Source: an uncultured Leucobacter sp.
Lineage (GTDB): Bacteria; Actinomycetota; Actinomycetes; Actinomycetales; Microbacteriaceae
Assembly: GCA_945952575.1 (NCBI GenBank)
Contig: CAMFIY010000212.1
Span: 1 to 5,415, forward strand
Direction: 5' to 3'
Length of the DNA stretch: 5,415 nucleotides
The notes under the pieces are model-generated. The model was given only the letters and a program-made list of their open reading frames with translations, did not search any database and was not told the origin of the DNA. The position numbers and the translations under genes were made by a program. Within the stretch, counting starts at the first letter, position 1; every line of letters starts with the position of its first letter. Of this stretch, positions 1-5,415 are shown in pieces.

Positions 1-1
1 C

Positions 2-1162
2 ACCGAGAGCGTCTCCGTCGCCGAGCCGGAGTTCGACACCACTGCCGTGTCGATCCCCGACCGCGACGAATCGCGGGGCCGATTCTTCGCCAGCTTCGCC
101 TCGCGGGCGTTCGAGAGCGCGAAGCAGCCCGTGATCGCGGTGCTCGTGGCCCTCGTCATCGGCGTCTTCGTGCTCCTGGCGATCGGCAAGAACCCGATCG
201 ACGCCTATGTGGCGCTCTTCACCTCGGGCTGGAGCGCCTCGTACGGCATCTCGAACATCATCGCGACGTTCATCCCGCTCGCCGTGATCTCCGCGGCGAC
301 GATCGTCTCGTTCCGCGCCGGGTTCTTCAACATCGGCGCCGAGGGGCAGCTCTACTTCGGCGCGTTCTTCGGCGCGGTCGCCGGCGTCGCCGCCGCGGGC
401 CAGCCGCCGATCGTCATCATGCTGATCGTCATGGTGGTCGGCGCGCTCGCCGGCGCGATCTGGGGCCTGCTGCCCGGCTGGCTGTTCGCCTACTGGCGCG
501 TCGACATCATCGTGACCACGCTGCTGCTCTCCGAGGTTGCGAAGCTCATCACCCGATTCCTCGTCACCGGCCCGTTCAAGGATCCGACCGCCGGGTACGA
601 GGCGTCGAAGAAGCTGCCCGAGGGCGTGCAGTTCACCATGTTCAACCCGGCGTACGGCATCGGGCCGGACCTGATCCTCGCCCTCCTCGCGGCCGTGGGC
701 ATCGCACTGCTGCTGGATCGCACCCGCTGGGGACTCAAGGTCAAGCAGCTCGGCGAGATGAACCGCTTCGCGCAGTACACGGGCGTCTCGGTGAAGGCCA
801 TGTCGATCCAGGTCATGATGCTCTCGGGCGCGGTCGCCGGTTTCACCGGAGCGCTCCTCGTGCTCGGCCCGAACGGCGGCCGCTTCATCCAGGCCTTCTC
901 GCCCGGCTACGGCTTCCTCGCCATCACCGTGGCGCTGCTGGCCCGGCTCAACCCGTGGGCCTCGCTCGTCGCCGCGCTCTTCTACGCCACCATGATGGCC
1001 GGCAGCACGGGCCTGCAGGAGATCGACGTGCCGTTCCCCGTGGTCACCGTGCTGCAGGGCATCATCATCATCGTGATCACCGCCACCTTCGTGTGGAACC
1101 GGAAGAAGAAGCGCGTCGCCGCACCCAGTGCGCCGGCCGCGGCCGAGAGGAGCGCAGCCTGA
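2..1162 (+). CDS. Nucleoside-type ABC importer permease, first subunit (5' end probably outside window)
   Basis: This is an integral membrane permease of the BPD_transp_2 / RbsC-LivH class, most like the NupP (YufP) subunit of bacterial nucleoside ABC importers; it would form half of the translocation channel. Numbering from the GTG at 47 (371 residues), a cytoplasmic N-terminus rich in charged residues is followed by hydrophobic segments near 28-46, 105-148, 152-165, 207-223, 253-275, 287-318 and 331-349, ending in a basic NRKKKR stop-transfer patch and an Ala-rich tail. The family hallmark FNIGAEGQ lies at 94-101. The cytoplasmic loop near 228-250 (WGLKVKQLG...) is the likely ATPase contact. 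The frame stays open from 47 back to base 2, reading TESVSVAEPEFDTTA, an acidic stretch typical of actinobacterial permease N-termini. GTG 47 has only a distant GGAG (28-31), so I favour a start upstream of the window. The substrate is inferred from the hydrolases downstream. The permease call is firm; the exact start is not. Confidence 0.9.
   Translation, partial: TESVSVAEPEFDTTAVSIPDRDESRGRFFASFASRAFESAKQPVIAVLVALVIGVFVLLAIGKNPIDAYVALFTSGWSASYGISNIIATFIPLAVISAATIVSFRAGFFNIGAEGQLYFGAFFGAVAGVAAAGQPPIVIMLIVMVVGALAGAIWGLLPGWLFAYWRVDIIVTTLLLSEVAKLITRFLVTGPFKDPTAGYEASKKLPEGVQFTMFNPAYGIGPDLILALLAAVGIALLLDRTRWGLKVKQLGEMNRFAQYTGVSVKAMSIQVMMLSGAVAGFTGALLVLGPNGGRFIQAFSPGYGFLAITVALLARLNPWASLVAALFYATMMAGSTGLQEIDVPFPVVTVLQGIIIIVITATFVWNRKKKRVAAPSAPAAAERSAA
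1145..1152 (+). promoter_or_regulatory. Ribosome binding site for second permease
   Basis: GAGAGGAG lies inside the end of the first permease gene, nine bases before the ATG at 1162. It fixes the start of the second permease at 1162; the same frame is open from 955, but that upstream part is only a shadow of the first permease. The stop and start overlap as TGATG, so translation of the two channel halves is probably coupled, which fits a 1:1 heterodimer. Confidence 0.7.
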
Positions 1163-2139
1163 TGGATCTGCTCGCACAGCTGTTCGGCACGGCGACGCTC
1201 TCCGTCATCCTGCTCAAGGTCACCCCGATCCTCCTCGCGGCGATCGGCGGCTCCTTCACCCAGACCGGCAACGTCCTGAACATCGGTCTCGAGGGCATGA
1301 TGCTCATGGGCGCCTTCGCGGCGGTCGTCATCGGCTCGCTGACCAACCCGTTCATCGGCATCGCCGCCGCGGTCGGCGCGGGTCTGATCATGGCCGTGAT
1401 CTTCGCGATCGCATCGCTGAACTTCAAGGCGGATGTGATCGTGGTCGGCATCGGCATCAACCTGCTCGCCGCGGGCCTCGCCGTGCTCATGCTCACCGTG
1501 TTCTTCGGCAACGCGGGCGCGACGCCGCCGGGCGTGCAGGCCAATCTGCCCAAGATCGATCTCGGCACCATCGGCGACATCCCGGTGCTCGGCACGCTGC
1601 TGAACGATCAGACCATCCTCGTGTGGGCCGCGCTGCTCGCGGTGCCGGTCTACGCCTTCGTGCTCTACCGCACCCCCTACGGCGTGCACCTGCGCGCGGT
1701 GGGCGAGGACGAGCCGGCCGCGCTGGCGGCGGGCATCAACGTCTTCCGCGTGAAGTTCATCTCGATCCTGCTCTCGGGCGCCTTCTCCGGCCTCGCCGGC
1801 GCGCAGCTCGCGATGGCGACGGTCGGCACCTTCACCTCGGGCATGACCGCGTCGCGAGGCTTCATCGCGGTCGCCGCGCTCACCTTCGGACTGGCGCGAC
1901 CGTATCGCACGCTGATCGCCTGCCTCATCTTCGGCATCGCCGATGCACTGGCCGACCAGCTGGGTCTGCTCGGGGTGAACTCCTCGCTCTCGCTCACACT
2001 GCCCTACATCATCACGATCGTGGCGCTGGTCTTCGCGTCGGTGCGCGTGCGGGCGGCGCTCAAGGCGCGCACCAAGAAGGCGCTGGCCGCGGCCGACGCG
2101 GCTCCGGCCGCCCCCGCTGCCGGGGCGGCGGCCGCCTGA
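1162..2139 (+). CDS. Nucleoside-type ABC importer permease, second subunit
   Basis: This 325-residue membrane protein is the partner permease, resembling NupQ (YufQ) of nucleoside ABC importers, and should pair with the preceding subunit. The family signature NIGLEGMML is at residues 40-48, in the same place relative to the N-terminus as NIGAEGQ in the partner. Hydrophobic segments are visible near 13-30, 46-60, 64-84, 91-114, 151-168, 197-220, 232-243, 248-263 and 279-294. The loop at about 177-191 (LRAVGEDEPAALAAG) matches the EAA-like cytoplasmic loop that docks on the ATPase. RGFIAVAALTFG near 232 is also typical of the family. The length is normal. The last ~25 residues are a low-complexity Ala/Pro tail after a basic KARTKK patch, probably cytosolic and dispensable. 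The gene overlaps both neighbours by one base. No ATPase or binding lipoprotein gene is in the window; they presumably lie upstream. Nucleoside is the best-supported substrate, through context. Confidence 0.92.
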   Translation: MDLLAQLFGTATLSVILLKVTPILLAAIGGSFTQTGNVLNIGLEGMMLMGAFAAVVIGSLTNPFIGIAAAVGAGLIMAVIFAIASLNFKADVIVVGIGINLLAAGLAVLMLTVFFGNAGATPPGVQANLPKIDLGTIGDIPVLGTLLNDQTILVWAALLAVPVYAFVLYRTPYGVHLRAVGEDEPAALAAGINVFRVKFISILLSGAFSGLAGAQLAMATVGTFTSGMTASRGFIAVAALTFGLARPYRTLIACLIFGIADALADQLGLLGVNSSLSLTLPYIITIVALVFASVRVRAALKARTKKALAAADAAPAAPAAGAAAA

Positions 2140-3155
2140 TGGAGAAGATCATCCTCGACTGCGATCCGGGGCACGACGACGCGATCGCGATCCTGCTCGC
2201 CGCGGGCAACCCGAACATCGAACTGCTCGGGATCACGACGGTCGCCGGGAACAACACCCTCGACAACGTCACCCGGAACGCGCAGGCGGTCTGCCAGGTC
2301 GCGGGCATCGACGTGCCGATCGCGCGCGGTGCGAGCGTGCCGTTCGTCACCCCGCAGATCGTCTCGGAGGACATCCACGGGGACGGCGGCATGGACGGCC
2401 CCGTGCTGCCCGAGGTGACCGGTGAGCTGGATCCGCGTCACGCCGTCGACCTGATCATCGACACGGTGCTGGCGCATCCGCCGGGGACCGTGACGCTCGT
2501 GCCCGTCGGCCCCTTCACCAACATCGCCCTCGCGATGCGCAAGGAGCCGCGGATCATCGAGCTGGTGAAGCACGTCATCGTGATGGGCGGCTCCTACACG
2601 CGCGGCAACGTCACCCCGACGGCGGAGTACAACATCTACGTCGATCCCGAATCGGCCGAGGCCGTGTTCCAGGCCGACTGGCCGGTCACGATGGTCGGGC
2701 TGGACCTCACCCATCAGGCGCTCGCCACGCAGGAGCTGCAGGATCGCGTGCGCGCAGTCGGCGAGGCCGCGGGGGATACCGAGATCTCGCAGTTCATCCT
2801 CGATATCTGGGGCTTCATCGGCACGACCTACCGCGAGGTGTTCGAGTTCCCGGCACCCCCGGTGCACGACGCCTGCACGGTGGCCGCGCTCATCGATCCG
2901 GCAGTCATGAAGACCGAGGCCGCGCACGTGCACGTGGAGCTGCACGGGCAGTGGACCAAGGGCATGACGGTCGTGAACTTCAAGGATCGGCCCGGCATGC
3001 ACCACTCCACCGGCGTCGCCGCCGAGATGCAGGATCACCGCACCCAGGTCGCGACCGAACTGGACTGGCAGCGCTTCGCCGACCTCGTCACCGACTCGGT
3101 GCGGCGCCTGACCGAGCAGAAGGCCGCCGGCCGAGCCGACACCCGGACCGTCTGA
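2139..3155 (+). CDS. Nucleoside hydrolase 1 (IU-nucleoside hydrolase type)
   Basis: This 338-residue protein is a calcium-dependent ribonucleoside N-glycosidase that would cleave purine or pyrimidine nucleosides to base plus ribose in the cytosol; there is no signal peptide. It has the canonical N-terminal metal site DCDPGHDD (Asp7, Asp9, Asp13, Asp14), VAGN with Asn38, the HG loop with His80, GPFTNIA (124-130), AEYNIY with Glu163 and Asn165, and VHD (242-244) carrying the base-protonating His and last metal Asp. Of the three hydrolases here it is closest to the Crithidia fasciculata inosine-uridine enzyme as I recall it, including the GLDLTHQALAT stretch (187-197), and it keeps one active-site lid tyrosine (Tyr231). 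It is longer than that enzyme because of an ~11-residue insertion around 285-300, rich in His and Met, and a ~13-residue polar tail. ATG 2139 overlaps the permease stop. Exact substrate (inosine, uridine, guanosine) cannot be read from sequence. Confidence 0.94.
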   Translation: MEKIILDCDPGHDDAIAILLAAGNPNIELLGITTVAGNNTLDNVTRNAQAVCQVAGIDVPIARGASVPFVTPQIVSEDIHGDGGMDGPVLPEVTGELDPRHAVDLIIDTVLAHPPGTVTLVPVGPFTNIALAMRKEPRIIELVKHVIVMGGSYTRGNVTPTAEYNIYVDPESAEAVFQADWPVTMVGLDLTHQALATQELQDRVRAVGEAAGDTEISQFILDIWGFIGTTYREVFEFPAPPVHDACTVAALIDPAVMKTEAAHVHVELHGQWTKGMTVVNFKDRPGMHHSTGVAAEMQDHRTQVATELDWQRFADLVTDSVRRLTEQKAAGRADTRTV

Positions 3156-3201
3156 CCTGCGCCTCCGGCCGCACGAGCCGTCTCAAAACCGTGCAGCGAA
3201 C

Positions 3202-3209
3202 AGAAGGAG
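3202..3209 (+). promoter_or_regulatory. Strong Shine-Dalgarno for nucleoside hydrolase 2
   Basis: AGAAGGAG sits six bases before the GTG at 3216 and decides that unusual start. It is the best ribosome site up to this point, in a 60-base spacer (3156-3215) that otherwise shows no clear promoter or terminator. It suggests independent and strong translation of the second hydrolase, in contrast to the first, which relies on coupling. Confidence 0.8.
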
Positions 3210-3215
3210 AGAACC

Positions 3216-4169
3216 GTGGCCATTCCCATCATCATCGACACCGATCCCGGCATCGACGACGCGCTCGCGATCATGCTGGCCGCCGCCAGCCCGGAGGTCG
3301 ACCTCCTGGGCATCGTCGCCGTCGCCGGCAACGTGGCGCTCGAGCACACCTCGCGCAACGCGGCCGCGCTGGCCGACCTGCTCGGACTCGACTGCCCCGT
3401 GGGCAAGGGTGCGGCACTGCCGCTGTGGCGCGACACCCACTTCGCGCCGGAGGTGCACGGTGCGAACGGCTTCGGCGGCTACGAGCTGCCGGCCTCGCAG
3501 CGCGAGCTCGAGCCGGGCGTCCCGCTGCTCGCCCGCCTGATCGAGGAGAGCGCCGAGCCCGTGACCGTCGTCGCGATCGGACCGCTCACCAACATCGCGA
3601 TGCTCATGTCGGAGCATCCGGAGACCGCCCGCAAGGTCGAGCGCTTCGTGATCATGGGCGGCGGCACCCTGCGCGACACGGGCAACGCGACCCCGACGTC
3701 CGAGTTCAACATCTATTTCGATCCCGACGCCGCCGCGCGGGTCTTCCGCTTCGGCGTGCCCGTCACGATGGTGGGCCTCAACGCGACCCACCAGGCGCTC
3801 GTCGCCGAGAAGCACCTGCCCGACCTCATGGCCTCGGGCGGCCCGGCCGCCAAGATGGTGAAGCACCTGCTGAACAGCTATCACGACGAGGCCGGGGTGG
3901 CGGCCGGCGGCGAGCACGGCGCGGGCATGGCTCAGCACGACTCGCTCGCGCTCGCCGCGGTCATCGATCCCGCGGTCATCACGACCGAGCACTACTACGT
4001 CGACGTCGAGAACACGGGTCGCATCACCAACGGCATGACCGTGGTGGACTACCTCGGCCGCTGGGGCGAGCCGAACACCGACGTCGCATTCGGCGTCGAC
4101 GTCGAACGATTCCGCAACCTGCTCAACACCCGGCTCACCGAGCTCGACACCCGCCTGAAGGAGGCCTGA
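3216..4169 (+). CDS. Nucleoside hydrolase 2 (divergent lid)
   Basis: This is a 317-residue cytosolic nucleoside hydrolase of the same fold, starting at GTG and reading MAIPIIIDTDPG. The metal-binding motif is DTDPGIDD (Asp8, Asp10, Asp14, Asp15), followed by AVAGN with Asn39, VHG with His81, GPLTNIA (122-128), SEFNIYFDP with Glu163 and Asn165, and QHD (240-242) in place of the usual VHD. All expected catalytic and calcium ligands are present, so it should be active. Its odd feature is the stretch before His241: where the Crithidia enzyme has an aromatic lid with two tyrosines, this one has an Ala/Gly-rich segment (GVAAGGEHGAGMA, 227-239) with no Tyr at the matching positions. This may open or reshape the base pocket, hinting at a different nucleoside preference or a modified or deoxy substrate; that is inference. 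The gene follows hydrolase 1 after 60 bases and is two bases from hydrolase 3, so it is probably co-transcribed with both. Confidence 0.94.
   Translation: MAIPIIIDTDPGIDDALAIMLAAASPEVDLLGIVAVAGNVALEHTSRNAAALADLLGLDCPVGKGAALPLWRDTHFAPEVHGANGFGGYELPASQRELEPGVPLLARLIEESAEPVTVVAIGPLTNIAMLMSEHPETARKVERFVIMGGGTLRDTGNATPTSEFNIYFDPDAAARVFRFGVPVTMVGLNATHQALVAEKHLPDLMASGGPAAKMVKHLLNSYHDEAGVAAGGEHGAGMAQHDSLALAAVIDPAVITTEHYYVDVENTGRITNGMTVVDYLGRWGEPNTDVAFGVDVERFRNLLNTRLTELDTRLKEA
4158..4164 (+). promoter_or_regulatory. Near-consensus Shine-Dalgarno for nucleoside hydrolase 3
   Basis: AAGGAGG lies within the last codons of hydrolase 2, seven bases before the ATG at 4172. It fixes that ATG as the start of hydrolase 3, although the reading frame is open far upstream as a shadow of hydrolase 2. 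Confidence 0.8.
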
Positions 4170-4171
4170 TC

Positions 4172-5125
4172 ATGACGACCAAGATGATCCTCGATTGCGA
4201 CACCGGTGTCGACGACACCATGGCCATCATGTACGCGGCGCTCCACCCGGAGATCGAGCTGCTCGGCATGACCACGGTGTGGGGCAACGTCGACGTGCCG
4301 CTCGCGACCCGCAACACGCTGCGCGTGCTCGACCTCTGCGGCCGGAACGACGTCCCCGTCGCGCAGGGCGCGGCCGGTCCCATCACCGGCGGTCACGCCG
4401 AGTTCGCCTACGACGTGCACGGCCGCGACGGCCAGGGCAACGCCGGTGACGACGTCCCCGTGCGCGCCGCCGAGGCGAAGAGCGCGCCGCAGCACATCAT
4501 CGACATCGTGCGCGCGCACCCGGGAGAGGTCTGGCTCGTTCCGGTGGGGCCGCTCACCAACATCGCCGCGGCGCTCGCGATCGATCCCGAGCTGCCGAGC
4601 CTCGTCGCCGGCGTCTCGCTGATGGGCGGCACGACCATGGCCCCGGGCAACGTGAGCCCCGTGGCCGAGGCCAACATCTGGCACGACGCCGAGGCGGCGG
4701 CCGCGGTCTTCCGCGCTCCGTGGAAGATCATCATGGCCGGCCTCGACGTGACGATGAAGATCATCATCACTCCCGAGCACAGCGACCAGCTGGCCGCATC
4801 CGGCGAGATCGGCCAGTACATGGCGCGCATCATGAAGCACTACGGCGAGTTCTACAGCGCCAACTCCTTCGGCTTCTGGAGCTGCGCCATGCACGACACG
4901 ATCGCGGTCGCCGCGGCCGCGGGCACGCTCGACGTGCGGCTCGCTCCCGTGGTCAATGTCGAGGTCGACACGACGGGCGGACCCGGTCACGGCCAGACGA
5001 TCGCAGATCTGCGCGGCATGTATCGCGGCTTCCCCGAGCAGGAGGGCGCCCACTGCACCGTGCTGCTCGACGTCGACGGCGGGATCGCCGACGAGGTCGT
5101 CGATCTGATCGCCGCGGCCGGCTAG
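4172..5125 (+). CDS. Nucleoside hydrolase 3 (DTGVDD variant)
   Basis: This 317-residue protein is a third cytosolic nucleoside hydrolase of the IU-NH superfamily, from a different branch than its two neighbours. The metal site reads DCDTGVDD (Asp8, Asp10, Asp14, Asp15) with Thr replacing the usual Pro11. It continues with VWGN (Asn39), VHG (His83), GPLTNIA (126-132), AEANIWHD with Glu167 and Asn169, and MHD (240-242) holding His241 and Asp242. A lid-like YGEFY (Tyr224, Tyr228) keeps the Tyr-x3-Tyr spacing of the Crithidia enzyme, one residue further from the catalytic His. The common GMTV(V/A)D segment is GHGQTIADLRG here. All metal ligands seem intact, so I expect an active enzyme. The DTG and NIWHD variants suggest another substrate range, possibly pyrimidine or modified nucleosides, but this is not readable from sequence. 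It begins two bases after the stop of hydrolase 2. A GC hairpin follows the stop by about a dozen bases. Confidence 0.93.
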   Translation: MTTKMILDCDTGVDDTMAIMYAALHPEIELLGMTTVWGNVDVPLATRNTLRVLDLCGRNDVPVAQGAAGPITGGHAEFAYDVHGRDGQGNAGDDVPVRAAEAKSAPQHIIDIVRAHPGEVWLVPVGPLTNIAAALAIDPELPSLVAGVSLMGGTTMAPGNVSPVAEANIWHDAEAAAAVFRAPWKIIMAGLDVTMKIIITPEHSDQLAASGEIGQYMARIMKHYGEFYSANSFGFWSCAMHDTIAVAAAAGTLDVRLAPVVNVEVDTTGGPGHGQTIADLRGMYRGFPEQEGAHCTVLLDVDGGIADEVVDLIAAAG

Positions 5126-5137
5126 CCGGTCGATCGG

Positions 5138-5175
5138 ACGCGCCGGCCGCCCCGGGTGGCGGGCGCCCGGCGCGT
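5138..5175 (+). terminator. GC-rich hairpin between hydrolase 3 and kinase; possible terminator or attenuator
   Basis: The arms 5138-5146 (ACGCGCCGG) and 5167-5175 (CCGGCGCGT) are perfect nine-base complements. After one C-C mismatch (5147/5166), a further five pairs form (5148-5152 with 5161-5165), leaving an eight-base loop. It lies 12 bases after the TAG at 5125. There is no T-tract after it, so it is not a classic intrinsic terminator; U-less hairpins are common at high-GC actinobacterial gene ends. It could terminate, weaken read-through into the kinase gene, or protect the 3' end of the upstream message. The rest of the spacer, 5176-5225, holds no promoter I can defend, only the kinase ribosome site. 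Confidence 0.5.
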
Positions 5176-5214
5176 GCGGACGGCACAGGGATTCAGTATC
5201 AACGAGACGGAAAT

Positions 5215-5221
5215 GGGGGAG
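5215..5221 (+). promoter_or_regulatory. Ribosome binding site for kinase
   Basis: GGGGGAG four bases before the GTG at 5226 is the only purine-rich site near the start of the kinase frame. It supports GTG 5226 as the start, since the protein from there begins directly with the expected first beta strand of the PfkB fold. Confidence 0.65.
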
Positions 5222-5225
5222 AGCG

Positions 5226-5415
5226 GTGAGTGACGTCGTCGTGGTCGGCAGCGCGAATGCCGATCTGGTGGTGCAGGTGCCGCGTCGGCCGGGCGGTGGG
5301 GAGACGCTGCTCGGCGGCGACCTGCAACTGCTCCCGGGCGGGAAGGGCGCGAATCAGGCGGCCGCTGCGGGGCGCTGCGGTGCGGATGTCACATTCGTCG
5401 CCTGCGTCGGCGGCG
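5226..5415 (+). CDS. rbsK: Ribokinase-like PfkB sugar kinase, N-terminal part (cut by window edge)
   Basis: The frame from GTG 5226 runs open to the right edge, giving 63 residues of a PfkB-family carbohydrate kinase. It begins SDVVVVGSANADLVVQVP, where Asn11 and Asp13 match the sugar-binding Asn/Asp of E. coli ribokinase (GSINAD), followed by GET at 25-27. The family signature LPGGKGANQAAAAGR is at 36-50, with Gly39, Lys40 and Asn43 matching ribose-contacting positions, then VTFVACVGG. Ribokinase phosphorylates D-ribose at O5 with ATP. Placed after three ribose-releasing hydrolases, it would channel the ribose into the pentose phosphate pathway. The ATP-binding half and catalytic base are outside the window, so a related kinase of another sugar or of a nucleoside is not excluded, though GGKGANQA and context favour ribokinase. 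The gene is separated from hydrolase 3 by 100 bases with a hairpin, so its expression may differ from that of the upstream genes. Confidence 0.9.
   Translation, partial: MSDVVVVGSANADLVVQVPRRPGGGETLLGGDLQLLPGGKGANQAAAAGRCGADVTFVACVGG

Noticed and set aside
1..46. End of an upstream ATPase gene in another frame
   Set aside because: Frame 3 stops near 132 and frame 1 reads as Arg-rich shadow; neither looks like an ABC ATPase C-terminus. The permease frame itself explains the stretch better.
2083..2136. Ala/Pro-coding GC repeat at the end of the second permease as a repeat or regulatory element
   Set aside because: It is a low-complexity tail in frame to the normal stop. The first permease also ends in an Ala-rich tail, so composition bias explains it.
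3171..3194. Possible hairpin GCACG...CGTGC before hydrolase 2
   Set aside because: It has only five pairs with a 14-base loop and no T-tract, which is expected by chance in this composition.
982..5186. Long open frames on the minus strand and in the other plus-strand frames, some over 200 codons
   Set aside because: They lie antisense or out of frame to clearly conserved genes and are rich in Arg, His, Ala and Asp, as expected when GC-biased third positions remove stop codons. None shows a domain or a ribosome site.
5176..5214. Possible promoter or operator in front of the kinase, including CAGTAT/TATCAA and the imperfect palindrome GATTCAGTATC (5190-5200)
   Set aside because: No matching -35 element at proper spacing, and the palindrome has a mismatch in arms of only five bases. 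Too weak to call.

Overview
The window is GC-rich (roughly two thirds by eye), densely packed and entirely plus-strand coding. GTG starts, strong C/G third positions and Ala-rich tails point to a high-GC actinobacterium. Microbacteriaceae or a relative is my best guess, but no taxonomic marker is present.

Layout: (1) ~2-1162, an inner-membrane permease of a nucleoside-type ABC importer, entering from the left edge in an open frame; (2) 1162-2139, the second permease of the same importer; (3) 2139-3155, 3216-4169 and 4172-5125, three consecutive and clearly divergent inosine/uridine-type nucleoside hydrolases; (4) 5126-5225, a 100-base spacer with a strong GC hairpin; (5) 5226 to the right edge, the N-terminal part of a ribokinase-like PfkB sugar kinase. 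The first three genes overlap by one base at each junction (TGATG). The third and fourth are 60 bases apart with a strong Shine-Dalgarno before the fourth, and the fourth and fifth are 2 bases apart. Genes 1-5 are therefore probably one transcript. The kinase may be on the same transcript or partly uncoupled by the hairpin.

The parts make a coherent uptake and catabolic route. The two permeases, with an ATPase and a lipoprotein that must be encoded elsewhere (probably just upstream), would import nucleosides. The hydrolases would split the N-glycosidic bond to give free base and ribose. The kinase would make ribose 5-phosphate for the pentose phosphate pathway. The pathway is known in outline. 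The unusual part is three different hydrolases in a row, each with its own variant of the metal-binding and active-site motifs, which suggests split substrate ranges. I see no phage, transposon, CRISPR or RNA gene, and no clear sign of a wholly new system.
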